Translations under genes and position numbers: made by a program
Origin: Theobroma cacao
Lineage: Eukaryota > Streptophyta > Magnoliopsida > Malvales > Malvaceae
Assembly (NCBI RefSeq): GCF_000208745.1
Contig: NC_030850.1
Span: forward strand, 13,597,473 to 13,661,472
DNA: 64,000 nt
Direction: 5' to 3'
Notes under the pieces: generated by a model
Database searches by the model: none
What the model was told of the DNA's origin: nothing
What the model saw: only the letters and a program-made list of their open reading frames with translations
Shown: in pieces, positions 23,036-35,362 of the stretch
Layout of the letters: every line of letters begins with the position of its first letter
Position numbering within the stretch: the stretch's first letter is position 1

Positions 23036-25533
23036 TACAATTATCTGATTTTTCTTAAGATAATTGAATTTGATTAAATTGGTTAATGGTTCCCTTTATT
23101 TATAGGCATGAATGTTTACTCTTCGTTTTCTATACCGATATAAGTGAAAATAAAGGTGGCTGAATTGGTTGTTAAGTACTTGTTCGGCTTGGCATTTTTT
23201 CAACTTATCTACCTCTTAAAAGCAGAAGCCAGGCCAAACATCATTTTTCAAGAAATTCTTAATAAAAAGCAGAAAGTAGAATAAAATCTAAAGTAGAAGT
23301 AGAAGCTGGGCCAAACAAGATTTTGTAAAAAGCTCTTAAAAATAGCCTTTTTTTAAGAATAAAATCTAAAAAAAAAACTTAAAAAAAAGCTCCAATTAGG
23401 AGTTTTCTCTTCTCTTTTTTTTTTTATAAAAAAAACACGTTAGCTTATTAGGAGAATTATTTCTTCCCAGAAAGATCCTCTCATCTCTCCTTATTGATCT
23501 CCCTTTCCTTTCTCCCTTTTTTGCAAATCAGGGTTTTTTTTTGTTCTTACNTTCTTGCAAAAATTAAGAGGAACGAAAACTAAAAGATCAGAATTACATT
23601 CAGGTATTATTTTTTTTTTGTTTTGTTTTTTATTTTATTTTTTATCATTCTTTTTTCTTGGGTTTTTAAAACTCTCTTTATTATTTGATATGTTTCAATT
23701 TATTGTTTGATATGATAATTATATGATATTTATTTGTTCTTAATTTTTTTAGTGTAGATAATATTTATTGATTATGATTGAAATAAATCAAATAAGTCAA
23801 TAGTTGTTGAAATAAATTAAATAAAAATTGAGAAGTTAAAGTTAAATAAGTCATATATATGATACTTGATATACATAAAGTTAAAGTTAAATTTAACGAT
23901 GAAGGATGAAGGCTTTGTCTTTTTTATATTTGTCTTTGTATCCATGATGTTTGTTCCAATGGTGAGAACCCATTCTATTTCTTTTAATTTCCTCTTCCTT
24001 TTCCCAATTCTTTTTGAAATATGATCTCATTCCATTGATGTGATATAATATTTTAGACACTGTGCTTGAAGAGAAACATTGACTTGACTAGGTTCACAAA
24101 GGCAACAGTGAAACTATTTTAAGGACATAAAGAAAACTATAGGCACGCAACAAGAAAATGTCACTATTGAATGAGTGGCCAACAATGTTTGATCACTTGT
24201 GATAATGACGAACATAAACACTATCACAAAACAGACGCATGCACTAATTTTAATCATCCCTAAACCAATTATCCAAAGCACAATTAATCAAGAATCATAG
24301 AAACAAAGAACCTCCATTAACCTGAACCTCTTACCTTTTTGCTGTTAATGTGTTTTTAACCTTCTTTATTTCACTGCACCTTTCCATAATTTTCTCCTCA
24401 CTGCCTCCCCTACCCTCCTATACCCATAAATCACCTTATCTACCAACATTCTTCAGCCTTAGCTATTATTAACTCGGTCTTATGCCTCAAATCACTATCT
24501 GTTAGTTAACCATTAACGATTCTTTCCTTCTCTCCCTTGTCCTTTTCTGCTATATTACTACTCATCACTATTTCATCCCCTTCAACTTCAAAATAGTTTT
24601 CTAACATCTCAGATGGTATCTGGTACACTTGTTTGGCCACAACACTTACTCTTCAATCTCTCCATTCCCTCCAGGTTAATGACTCCTTTGCATTCTTTTT
24701 CTTTTTCTGTGTTCCTCCAAATGGCTGGTCTGTGTCATTTCTTCCATGACTTTGTTGCTTACTTTTGCCTTTGTATTATCTTTTTCTATTTCCTTCTTTC
24801 AATCTGTTGTCTTCCACCCAACCTTCTTCCATTCCTTTTGCTTTGTCCCTTTGCATCATATTTTGCTATATTGACCTCTAATATACAACCCAATAGCCAT
24901 GCATCATCCACACTATAGATGGCTCATTGTGCTTCCCATAACCTTTCAAATCTAATAAACCCAAACTTCCTGCTAACCTTACTTCTTTTCACTAACTCGT
25001 TATTGGTGTACGTTAGAGAAACAAAATGAGCAAATACTAAGCAATACATTAACCATATAAACGAGCACAGAAGCTGAAATAAGGCAGTAAGATCTGCAAC
25101 TTTCAACAATCATCTCCACACTGAACAAGCTCTAAAACCATATTTCGTATAGAGATTATTTTGTTTACTTTGTAGTTTGCTGGATAGTTTGCCTTGTTTC
25201 ATTGCAGGCAAAGCCAGCTTTGTTGTATTAGCTAGTAGCATTTCTTTCCTGCTGCTTATTTTGGAAAAGTGAAATCACAATTATCCAAAAATAAAAAAAA
25301 AATGTCCAAATAACTGAGATGAAAATGTTCAGGGCAGTTCTTGAGGAATAGAAAAAATTTACAAACCATGATATGATATGAATTAGATATTATTATTTTA
25401 ATTTTATCAAAACAGGAAACTAAAAATAACAGCATTCATTTTCTAATTTCTGTTGATTGCATCATAAATTTGGGTGTCTTATTGTTTGAGTGATGACACA
25501 ATATTTATTGCTTTATATGTTGCATTGCAATTT

Positions 25534-26599
25534 ATGGCTAGTCAAGAAATGCCTCCACTTAATTTTGAAATTTCAGATAAGTCAAAACATAATGCAAAGT
25601 GGGATTTGTTTACTACTAAAATATTACTTCAAGTTTGTACGGATGAGATTCGTAAGTGTGGAAAACCAGGAATTTCATTTAGAACTAAAAGATGGGAAGT
25701 TGTAGTACAAGAATTTAATATTCGTGCTAATAAAAACTATACCCAAAAACAATTAAAAAATAGATTGGATAGTCTAAGGAATGAATGGGCTTTATGAAAA
25801 CAATTGAAGGGCAAAGAAACAGGTTTGGGTTGGAACCATGAGACGGGAACCATTGAAGCTGATGCCACATGGTGGGAAGCCAAAATAAAAGTAAGTATTT
25901 TAAATTTTATATGTTTCATCTACTATAAATTATTTTACATATGTACCTTTTTTAAAAGTTTCTTTCTCTTTAATGTTTGTGTAGGTCAATCCAAAATATG
26001 CTAAATTTCGATATCAAGGGTTGGAACACGTTGATGAATTGGAATTTATATTTGGGGATACAGTAGCCACTAGTCAAAATGCATGGACACCAGCGATGGG
26101 TATACCAATTGAAGATAATGTCAGATCTACAAATCTAACTCCGTTACAAGACAATGTTGAATTTGATGCTGAAGAATTCAATTGTGATGAAGATGACAAT
26201 CCTATAGTAAACACTGAAATGAAGAGGAAAAAAATGGTGCTAGAAGAAATGGGAAAAAAAGTGGCAAAGGGTAAGACAAAAATTGGGACTGCAGCAAGCT
26301 TGCAAAGAACATTGGAACGATTGTGCGAGCCAGCAGAAAGTCATAACGCAACTGAAAGTGCTGAAATTTCAATGTCATCACAAGCCATAGGACAATACAG
26401 TATTCCAGAGTGTGTTCGAGCAATGAAATATCTACAAAATGAGGGAAGATTGAGTGCAGATGAATTTAATTTTGCACTACAGTTGATTAAAAGGGAAGAA
26501 AATAGACTCATTTTTATTTCTTTGCCAGATTTAAGTGATAAGCTAAATTGGATTCAATATGAGCATAATCTATCAAAAAATTCCAATGGGATTAGCTGA
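25534..26599 (+). pseudogene. Harbinger ORF1, Myb/SANT-like DNA-binding protein
   Basis: Two exons, 25534-25890 and 25985-26599 (GTAAGT donor, TGTAG acceptor). The Myb/SANT-like domain spans roughly residues 20-110 (WDLFTTKILLQVC, WEVVVQEFN, LKNRLDSLRNEW, ATWWEAKIK). A basic linker (MKRKKMVLEEMGKK) and a helical tail (FALQLIKREENRLIFISLPD) follow. In this superfamily ORF1 helps the transposase reach the nucleus and the element ends. One stop: TGA in WAL-stop-KQLKGKE, where Trp (TGG) is expected. Otherwise open, so the decay looks recent. Confidence 0.8.
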
Positions 26600-26835
26600 T
26601 TAGTTTAGGATTTGATTTGTTTATTTTAGGTTGATGTTGAACTTTAAACTACTTTTTTTTTTTGTATTTATGTTACTTGTTATGTTTAATTAAATTGGTG
26701 TTTGAAAGAATTTGCCATTATCCATGTTATATTTATTTGAATTGTTATTTGTACTATTTGATTTGTTTCAAATAATATTTTTTTTTAATTGATATACTTG
26801 GATTTCTACTTATGTATTTTGATATTGTTAAATAG

Positions 26836-28149
26836 ATGTTCTTTAATGAAGTCAAAGCATCAATACAAGTTGTAAAGAGAAGAAAAAGTGCAAAGTTTTA
26901 TCAAAACATGTATGGAGGAGCTGCTATTGCAATTGTATATCACATGAAATACTTAATGAAACAAGGAAACAAATTCAATTATTTTGATGGATGGAACTGG
27001 GTACGTGAAACTTTACAAACTCCAGGTGAAAGTTATAGAATGTTTAGAATGGAATCACATGTTGTATTGCAACTTACAGATATATTGATAAATAAAGGAT
27101 GGTTAAATCCATCTAAAGACATGACAGCATTAGAGGTGGTTGCTATGTTTCTTTGGACGTGTGCACAAAGCGAAACAAATCGTAATGTCCAAAATAAATT
27201 TGGAAAATCGGGAGAGACTGTAAGTAGGAAGTTTGGTGAAGTGTTAGATAGTTTATGTTTACTGGCCAATGAAATCGTCAAGGCTTCAGATTTTCAATTG
27301 GCAGAAGTTTAAAAATGATCGTAGATATTGGCCGTATTTTCAAGGGTGCATTGGTGCTATAGATGGATCACATGTTCCTACTATTCCTCCTGCAAATGAT
27401 CAAATTCGTTTTATTGGTCGAAAGGGATATCCAACACGTAATGTCATGTTAGTGTGTAATTTTGACATGCTATTTACTTTGTGGTTGTTGGTTGGCCTGG
27501 CACTACACATGACACCCGTATCTTTTCAACTATGCTTGAAGAAATGAAAAACGTGTTCCCTCACCCTCCAGAAGGTACAACTTATAATTTTTATTACATA
27601 AAGTTTGACATTCTATATATTTTTCTTTTGAATTTTTACAATGAACTAATACTTAAAGCTTTAACTTTTTTCTTAAGTAAATATTATGTAGTGGATGCTG
27701 GTTATCCTAATATGAAAGGGTATCTAGCACCTTATAAAAGTGAAAGATATCACATTCCTGATTTTAGAGATTACAGTCAGCCAGAAGGTGTAGAAGAAAC
27801 ATTCAACCATGCACATTCTTCGTTAAGAAATGTCATTGAACGAACAATTGGAGTTTGGAAGAATATGTGGCATATTCTACGTGATATGAAGCCATTTCCG
27901 TTGATAAACTAGGAAAAGATTATTGTTGCAACAACGACACTTCATAACTACATTAGACAGTGTGGTGTTATAGATGAGGAGTTTGACAAATGTGATCGTA
28001 ATCCCAATTATATTCCTGAAAGTCAAGAAGAAAAAAGTAATGATAAAGAAATGGGTTCATATACTTCTAAAAGAGCATTAGATGATAATTACATGGGTAG
28101 AGTTCGCAACCAAATAGTGACTGCATTGATGAAAAATAGAAATCATTAA
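26836..28149 (+). pseudogene. Harbinger (HARBI1-like) DDE transposase, broken
   Basis: Starts MFFNEVKASIQ. The helix-turn-helix-like N-terminal block is followed by the DDE_4 nuclease: first Asp in CIGAIDGSHVP, second in GTTHDTRIFSTML, an insert ending YVVDAGYPNMKGYLAPYK, and the Glu in the HSSLRNVIERTIGVWK helix. A probable intron lies at about 27575-27675. Lesions: a frame change near 27310 (between SDFQLAE and KFKNDRRYWPYF), a single missing T near 27480 (FDMLFT to VVVGWPG), and TAG at PLIN-stop-EKIIVATTTLHNYI. The end is TAA at about 28149. Confidence 0.8.
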
Positions 28150-28499
28150 TTTATGAGTTATTTATGAATTATGTGTTACGTATGAATTCTTTGTGAAACT
28201 CTTTTTTATGATTTATTATTAATTATAAACTTTATGTTATATAAAAATAATTTTATATTTTCAAAAATTTATTTTAAATTGATAAAAATAAAGTTAATTT
28301 TTTCTATTTTGAACAAAGAAGTTCATTATTAATAGAAAGTTATTTATTAAATACCCTTTATTGTAATTTTAATCAAAATTAGAGTTTATATAAATTGTTT
28401 TACCAAACAGCTTTAACTTAATTTTAAAAGCTATTATTTTTCATAAGAGCTTTATAATAGCTTTTAAGGTAGAAAAAAGCCAGGCCAAATATGCTCTAA

Positions 28500-29130
28500 G
28501 GGAGGAGCTTTCTCTTGTCTTATTTTAAAAACATATTAATTTTTCAAAAAATACTCCGCTCTCAATCAATCTTTCTATGCGAATTACCATTCTTCAACGT
28601 AAATCATGATTTTCCTCTTTTTTACCTCTCTCTCCAAAACTACTAAAAAAACAAAAAATCCAACAACAGAATATCAAAATATAGAATTTTTTTATTCTCA
28701 TAGAGATTAAGAGAAAAAATTCTAAAATTCAAAACTGCATTTAAATACTATTTAAAGGTTTTCTCTCTTTTTCACTACTCAAAAGGATTTTAATGTTACA
28801 TACATTGTTTCCTCTTTTCTATTCTTTTTTCAGAATTTAAGCATCATGGTTCGATTGTTTGCTAGATCAATCAAAATCTAATACCCTTGCTATCATGCAA
28901 GTATGAAAATTGTTCTGTTTTTTTATTTATTTCTTTGATTTTAACATCTGAAATTATATATAAACTTCAAGTATTACATTATAGCTTATTAGGTGATTGA
29001 AGATAACATAAATATTCTCTATGGTAATTTTAACTGAAATTAGAGCTTATATAATTTATTTTGTTAAACAGTTTACCAAATTGTTTTAGCCTAATTCTCT
29101 TCTAATTTTACAAAATTTGTTATTAAGGGA
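28500..29130 (+). mobile_element. Partial Harbinger relative fused to the end of the 5.3-kb element
   Basis: Starts abruptly at the right TAA of the autonomous element. It runs collinear with the reverse complement of the 61866-62694 element: shared TTTAAAGGTTTTCTCTCTTT, TCGATTGTTTGCTAGATCAA and TTAAACAGTTTACCAAATTG-type blocks. The left terminal repeat is missing and the right end is eroded. It is either a tandem copy or an older copy into which the 5.3-kb element inserted. Confidence 0.65.
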
Positions 29131-29159
29131 GCTGAATTAGTAGATAATCACCTTCAGCA

Positions 29160-29345
29160 TTAGGTAGATAAAGTCACGCAATGCCTACAAATAAGACACG
29201 TAATGCCAACAAACAAGTCACACAATGCTCAACAAATATTCAGTCACGTAATGCCAAATAAACAGGTTACGATTCCTAATATCCAGTCACACACCCTAAT
29301 ATCCAATGATGCAATGCCTAACAAATATTCGCGCATCACTTATAA
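29160..29345 (-). repeat. GTCACGCAATGCC array, right outlier
   Basis: Short array in the same orientation as the 21.2-22.7 kb array (GTCACGCAATGCCTACAAATA, CAGTCACGTAATGCC). It lies beyond the Harbinger insertion and shows that the host element continues on the right side of that insertion. Confidence 0.7.
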
Positions 29346-29560
29346 ACTGATTGATTTCGCTACTCCCAACCAAATTTAACTTTCCAAACTCATATAATTT
29401 ACCCATCAACTTTTGTGTTCTATGAATAACCCTAAATAAACCCAAGAACCCATAACAAATATTTTGATGTCATCTCTGCACTTGGGATCGTCAGAAAGTT
29501 GGATGACGATATAGACCTCGATGGCGTTGAAGAGTTAGACGACGAGATATATACCCTGAT

Positions 29561-30206
29561 TAGACTTGGCAATTTTGAACACGACATGTTAACACGACAC
29601 AAGAAGACACAAGTTAAACAGGTTTTGGGTTTAGTCTTAACGTGTTTCGTGTCTAATAGTGTCTAACACGACAAACACGTTTACTTAATCGTGTTATCGT
29701 GTTTAATCGTGTTATCGTGTTTAAACATGTATACGTAACACATTTATTAACCTATTAAAAATTAATAGTTAAAAACTATTTTAACCTTATAAAAATAATT
29801 TCAAAAAATTATTTAAATAAGTTTTTTTAATTTTATAAAGGGTATAATGTAATTATACATACTTAATCCTAATTTTTAACTTTTGGTGATTATTTGATGT
29901 TATTATTATTTTTGTTTTATTATAATTATTTTTATAATTATAGATTTTAAATTTAAATAATAAAATAATATTTAATTGTAAATATTTTTATTTAATCGTG
30001 TTAAACGTGTTATTAATCATGTCGTGTTGTATATTGACACGTTTAATAAACGTGTTAATCGTATCGTGTTACACGTGTATTAAACGTATACATTTACGTG
30101 TTTTAAATTTAATATACGAATATTAAACGTGTCGTGTTCGTGTTTAACCTTAACGTATTTCGTGTCTGACACATTTACGACACGTTAACATGAATTGTTA
30201 AGTCTA
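29561..30206. mobile_element. Non-autonomous hAT-like element, 646 bp
   Basis: Begins TAGACTTGGCAATT and ends AATTGTTAAGTCTA, an imperfect terminal inverted repeat. It is flanked by 8-bp sequences ACCCTGAT (29553-29560) and ACTCCGAT (30207-30214), six of eight identical, which fits the 8-bp duplication of hAT elements. The interior is packed with CGTGTT/AACACG words (CGTGTTATCGTG, GTGTCGTGTTCGTG) in both orientations and has no coding capacity. Confidence 0.65.
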
Positions 30207-30481
30207 ACTCCGATGGTGTTAGAGAGCTGGACGAAAAGATAGGTAAATCGAGATTTAATTTTAAAATTTTTATCTAAATGGCAAGAGAGGAGAAAAAAAT
30301 CAGAACCACTTAATTTGACTTAAATAGTTTAAAGGGTATTCTTGTGAAATTTTGTCAAAAATTATCTAAAAATAGTTAAAATTATACTAAGAGTCATTTC
30401 TGAAGTGATCTTATCACGAAGATCATTTTTCACAATTTTCTCTTATTTTTTTAGAATTTTAAGTTGTTTCGCTTGGGTTTT

Positions 30482-30501
30482 GGGGTGGGAGGGGGGGTGG
30501 G
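30482..30501 (+). other. G-quadruplex motif
   Basis: GGGG-T-GGG-A-GGGGGGG-T-GGG: four G tracts of three or more with one-base loops, in a strongly AT-rich surrounding. It matches the consensus for a stable parallel quadruplex. It lies about 90 bp outside the proposed right end of the large MULE. Confidence 0.7.
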
Positions 30502-31637
30502 TTGCAAGGAAAAGCCTTTGAAAGGAGTGCAACTTTTTTCCACATAAATATTCTTAATTGTAAAAAGTAAATGTATATGCAGCATTTTGACTTTATTTTG
30601 GATCATCAAATTGTATTTTCCCTTTAAATCTATGTATCTAATTATGTAAATACATTCTTATTTTTTAACTGCATTCCATGCATATGCATTCTACGTACTA
30701 AGTTCATGCTCTCTACATGTATCATTCTCTTATTTGTTTAAATTTATTTGCCCTCCATTTATGGTACTTGAACAAAAAAGAAAATAAAAAATCTTCTTAC
30801 TTTCTTAATACTTCTTTCAAATTATATTTCATAACAACAACTTCCATTTATTATAATTTGTAATTTAAAATATTTAATTTTTTATAATTTATTACAAATA
30901 NATTTATTTATTTATATTTAAATTTTATTTATTAATAAAATATAAAATATTTAAATTTATTTAAAAATATAATAATTTATAATAAAACTTTATTTTAATT
31001 TTGTTTTACTTTTTCCCTAATTTTAATTTTAAAATATTTAAATAATTAAATTTATAATTTCATTTAAACTACCAATAATTTATTTTTAACTAAAATATTA
31101 ATATAATTTTTTGAACTAACCATTAAAATGGAATCAATACGACGGAATATCCATCTCACTCTACCACTAGATCTACTTCGAAATCAACCCTTGCTGAGAT
31201 CCAATGCTTCTTACGACCAGATCTAATTGTGGAGTTGATGCTTCTCATGACTAAATCTAGTAATGAAATGCTGGATTGGCCATCGTTATTGAAAGAAGTG
31301 ATGAAAAATGACGACAATGGAGGAAATTTAAAGAAAGTATAGAAGCAAATGAGGTAGAGAACGAAATAAAAAAAAAAGAAAATGAAAATATACATATAAA
31401 GATTAAATGTTTTAATAAATTATTAATTAAATAATATCTCAATTAACTACTGATCCTCATATTATTAATTTGTAGAGGTTTAAACATTTCCGTCACAAAA
31501 GGACCATTCATTCCAAGTACAGTCATTCTGATTAAAAAAGAAAAAAAACAATAATAGGGGAATGATACGACAACACCCGGACCACGAAGGCGCGTCCCAG
31601 AGTCTACTCTACTCTTATCCAACTTTCTTTTACGAAC
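30502..31637. other. AT-rich intergenic region
   Basis: Homopolymer-like AT tracts with one unresolved base at 30901. Open stretches around 31156-31442 are not coding-like. The right part is the 3' flank of the IGPS gene. No feature recognised. Confidence 0.4.
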
Positions 31638-34600
31638 TCACAAAGAAATGTCTTTACCAAAAAGCCTAGTTATTCCCTTTCCAAGGTCTCTTTGCGTCAC
31701 TATTGACTCCCCAACCAAAACCTGTAACACAACAATGTTATCTATAAGTATCCAATACGCGTAGGAGATGCATTCACATAGATGTTGATACCAACTCAAA
31801 CTCCAAATTTCACCTAATTTGCAAAACACAGTCACAAACTTTGCTTTTTCACATTCAATTCACAAATCAAATCAGTGCCTGCACGATCAAATATCTAACA
31901 GAAGGTTTACTTCTCAGACGTTAATGACTACTGTCACCACTTGGTTATACTTTCTCCTATACTCGGATAGCAACTCCCAAATTACTTCCATCCCAATACC
32001 AAAACTAATCTTATATTTCAATAATTCATCACTGGTCTAACATGCAACAGAAAAAGATATCGTCTTGTTATTCTAAGCTCATAGAAAGAAAAACATTCCT
32101 AGCATCAAACAAAGAATGCAATATGCTCACAACTTATGTAACTTACAGCTTTAACACCAGCTTCTTGTACATAAGCAACATGATCTGGAGTAAACAGCCC
32201 AGATTCCCCTACGACCTGATGTATGAAAGTTAACAATAAATTATTTAAACAATTTATGGTATGTATAAATTGGACAGAAATGCACTAACTTTATCTTCTA
32301 ATGCACAGAAATGTATATGGAGAAGTCTCGCTTACTATTATATCTTTCTGATGGACCATTTCGCCACGCTCTCCTTCAAGAAGCTTCTTTGTGTTACTGA
32401 TATCTAGCTCAAATGTCTCTGAAGACAAGCATAGGTAGGGCAAGGTTATTGATGCCTAATACACTGTGATTACAGACTATATGGTAGGGCAAGGTGTCAA
32501 GTTCGCAGTATGTTCTGGTCAGTGCTCTTCGTTTGGAAAACAATATGATAATAAACTGTATTAGAATTTATTTTGGCCTTTGGGGTGGTTAGTGACTGCA
32601 AGAATCAAGCAACTTGGAACCCTCTCTTCACTACATCACACATTTTGACTGACTATTGGAGATATTATCCAATATATATTCTAAGGAAAAAAAAACTTTT
32701 TTTGAGAGAGTGGTGAAATAATTTAAATTTTAGATTATGAACTCATTTCCCCAGAGCCAAGTGCTAGTAAGCCAGTTTTCACAGTATAGTGAACACCTTA
32801 ATTGAATACTCCTGATCCAGAACAAGGTTCTTGGGAGTAGGGGAGAATCAGTTAAAACACTGTCCACATTCTCAGACAAGTCATAGAAGTAGACAACAAC
32901 ATCAAAGAAACAAACTTAAACTAAGAGGATCGGACGGTTCATGAGGCAACTCAATGAGCAACTGCTAAAACTTAAAAAACCTTACTGAGGTTACGATTAT
33001 TGATGCCAATAAGTTCAATCCCTTCGATACCAAGAACGCGATCCATTTCCCTCTCATCGTGCACCTAAAAGAAACCAATGCAAGCAACAATAAAGCATAT
33101 GAATATTGGAAAGAAATACACATGAAAATTTAATAATTCTGAATGTTAGAAGCTTTTTATTAAACCAAGGATTCGATGATATAACTCTTAACAGTCTCAA
33201 ATGTGATTTGCCAATTGATCCAAAAAAAAAAAAAACTGCCTCAATAATCATGGAAGTAAAATAAGTTTCATAAATCCAAAAAGCACCTCAACCAATTAAA
33301 AAGTATGAGATCAATAATAATAACAATGAAAGCTCTGGTCTAACCTCTACAAGCGCTGCCAAACCAAGCATCTTGCAGATTTCAACCATGTATCTGATTT
33401 CATGATCAGGCAAAACAGCAGCAATTAAAAGTATTGCATCTGCTCCCTTAATTCGAGCATAATATATCTGCCATGCATCTATCACAAATTCTTTGCAAAG
33501 TAGAGGGCACTGCATTCATTATGAGAGCAAAATTAATCCGTATATAAGAATAAAACAAGACAAGATTAGAGATTAACAAACAACTAGTAAAACAGACCTT
33601 TACTCCAGCACTCCTTATTGCCTCCAAATTTTCAAAGCTTCCCTAAATTGAAGAGGGGAAAAAAAAAAAAGCAAGTCAGAGGAATAATATACCAATTAAG
33701 CAATTAAACACAGAATCTTCAAAAACAAAAATGAAAAAATTACTGTGTTTACCTTAAAAAACTTTTCATCAGTCAAAACACTAAGGCATGCGGCTCCACC
33801 CTTCTGATATGCCCTAGCAATCTCAACCTATCATGGAAAACATCTATATGTGTTACAAGTCACTCAACAATAAAAGAATATAATGATAACTAAATATGAT
33901 ACGGGACTAAGTTCACTCTTTCCTGAAGGTTTTGCCCAGATAGAAGCTTAAGAATAGAAAAATCATCATTTTTTTAGAGTATCTACACTCTTTCACATTC
34001 AAGACTGAAATGTAAAATGCAAAATCATATTTAGTTGAAAATTAAGCAAATAACTAAAATGAAACGTAGGCATTTTGTTATTCAAAAAAGAGCATTTTCA
34101 ATTTTTCATTCTTCAAAAATATAAGCCGCTTTGGTATCAAAATACACTTTTTACTTGCTCCTTCCAGAGCAAAAGAGCAGACAATTAATAAAAGAAATAA
34201 CCCAAATGAAGCTAACTTTTTAAAGCTTATACTAGGATAATTTCCTTTTTATCATTAGTACAAAATAATTGCTCCCTCCATCCAATAAACACTGTCTTGC
34301 ATACCTTTAGTTCCCAAAATTAATCTCTCATTTAAAAATCATAAAAACAAAAAAATCATTATTACTTTTCCTTATTACCCTGAACTACTTAACTTAAAAT
34401 TTGTTAAACTTTGTGCCAATTCATAATCAGACACAATATTATAGGGCAGAGGGAGTAAAAAGGAGCCACAATTAAAATTAAAAAACAAGCATCCCTTACT
34501 GGATCAAAATCCTCTCTGAGAATTCCTCTGGTAGGCGAAGCCTTCTTAACTTCAGCAATCAAACCAGGCAACCCAGTCCGTGAATGCGCCGCCTTAAGAG

Positions 34601-35362
34601 CTCCGACGAAGTCTCTAGTGGGAGCTGCATTCTCGATAAACTTCTCCAATGAAGCCAGAGGCTTCTTCTCTTTCATCTGCCAAACCCCAGAATCATTAGC
34701 AGCTTTCGACCCACAAAACAAGAAAAAGAGCAAAAGCGAATAAATGAAATTATAATAAAATTTGTAAAATTACTTGGGAAACTTCCACGTCTTTTTGCCA
34801 AATGATTTCTTCGAGAGTATTGCGAGGAGTTTTATCCTCGTTTTCTAAACCGATCTCGAAGGGGCCCACGTAATGCGACGGCGGACCCGTAGGTTGTCTT
34901 CGCCTTATTCTTATGCCTTGACTCGCAGCGACTTCGTTTTGTAACATTCCAATTACCCATTCCTTCAGTTTCAACGCATCTGCCTCCTCTCCCCTTTTCG
35001 GGGGTTTGACCTCCGACTACATAAAAACCAAATAAAAAAGATCAACTAAAATACAAAATATAATGGCCATATTTAGATTCTTACTACTACTACTATTATG
35101 AACCAACCTGTTGGGCTCGGATGCCCGGAAAATTGAAGCGGCGGATGAAGAAATTAGGACGGTGATTGAAGGAAGGAACTGATTGAAACGAAATTCCAGC
35201 AATCGCTATCAGGAAAACCAATACCAACATTTTTGCAATTGAAAAGCAACAAGGGGGTTGTGCAATTGATTGGGTTTGGCTGTGTTTCAATGACCTCATA
35301 TATGCTGAGAAGGATATGAAAAGAGGACAAGGCGAGGCAGTGAACAGATGCAAGCGGCGCAA
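31638..35362 (-). CDS. IGPS: Indole-3-glycerol phosphate synthase, plastid
   Basis: Converts CdRP to indole-3-glycerol phosphate, the fourth committed step of tryptophan synthesis, in the plastid stroma. Ten exons: 35362-35108, 35016-34774, 34676-34500, 33827-33753, 33642-33598, 33509-33345, 33064-32986, 32418-32336, 32215-32147, 31721-31638; phases join without a break. TrpC motifs in order: [124 protein letters not shown]. It is an eight-stranded barrel with the conserved Lys, Glu and Asn residues in these motifs. Start uncertain: Met 35362 gives 424 residues with a longer presequence, Met 35230 gives 380. Intact. Confidence 0.93.

Larger units (their letters stand above)
23176..28496 (+). 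mobile_element. PIF/Harbinger DNA transposon, 5.3 kb, TAA target duplication
   Basis: Encodes both proteins typical of the superfamily: a Myb/SANT-like ORF1 and a DDE transposase. It is flanked by TAA at 23173-23175 and 28497-28499. The ends are imperfect inverted repeats: GTACTTGTTCGGCTTGGC on the left and, reverse-complemented, GAGCATATTTGGCCTGGC on the right. Subterminal sequence matches two other copies in the window (28500-29130 and 61866-62694). The 23.6-25.5 kb part has no recognised coding content. Both genes are broken, so it is no longer autonomous. Confidence 0.85.
8312..30392. mobile_element. Possible giant composite MULE (about 22 kb), boundaries tentative
   Basis: The plus strand at about 8310-8332 reads TATAATTTTAATTATTTTTAG; the reverse complement near 30370-30392 has the same 21-mer with one mismatch, followed on both sides by a TTTKGACAAAAT block. 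Between them lie a MULE transposase, a DUF1985/Ulp1-type gene, and GCGTGAC arrays that read plus on the left and minus on the right. This is the plan of large Ulp1-carrying MULEs (KAONASHI-like). I found no convincing 9-bp target duplication, and the exact ends are not fixed. A Harbinger and a hAT-like element are nested within. It could instead be several independent insertions. Confidence 0.4.

Noticed and set aside
24613..24918. Hydrophobic 101-residue open frame within the Harbinger element
   Set aside because: Composition is pyrimidine-rich low complexity; no resemblance to Harbinger proteins or any other family.
8290..30440. A 9-bp MULE target duplication at the nest edges
   Set aside because: Several candidate boundaries were tried; none gave matching 9-mers, so no duplication is claimed.
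31156..31442. Two overlapping Phe-rich minus-strand open frames
   Set aside because: They arise from A/T homopolymer tracts and have no conserved motif.
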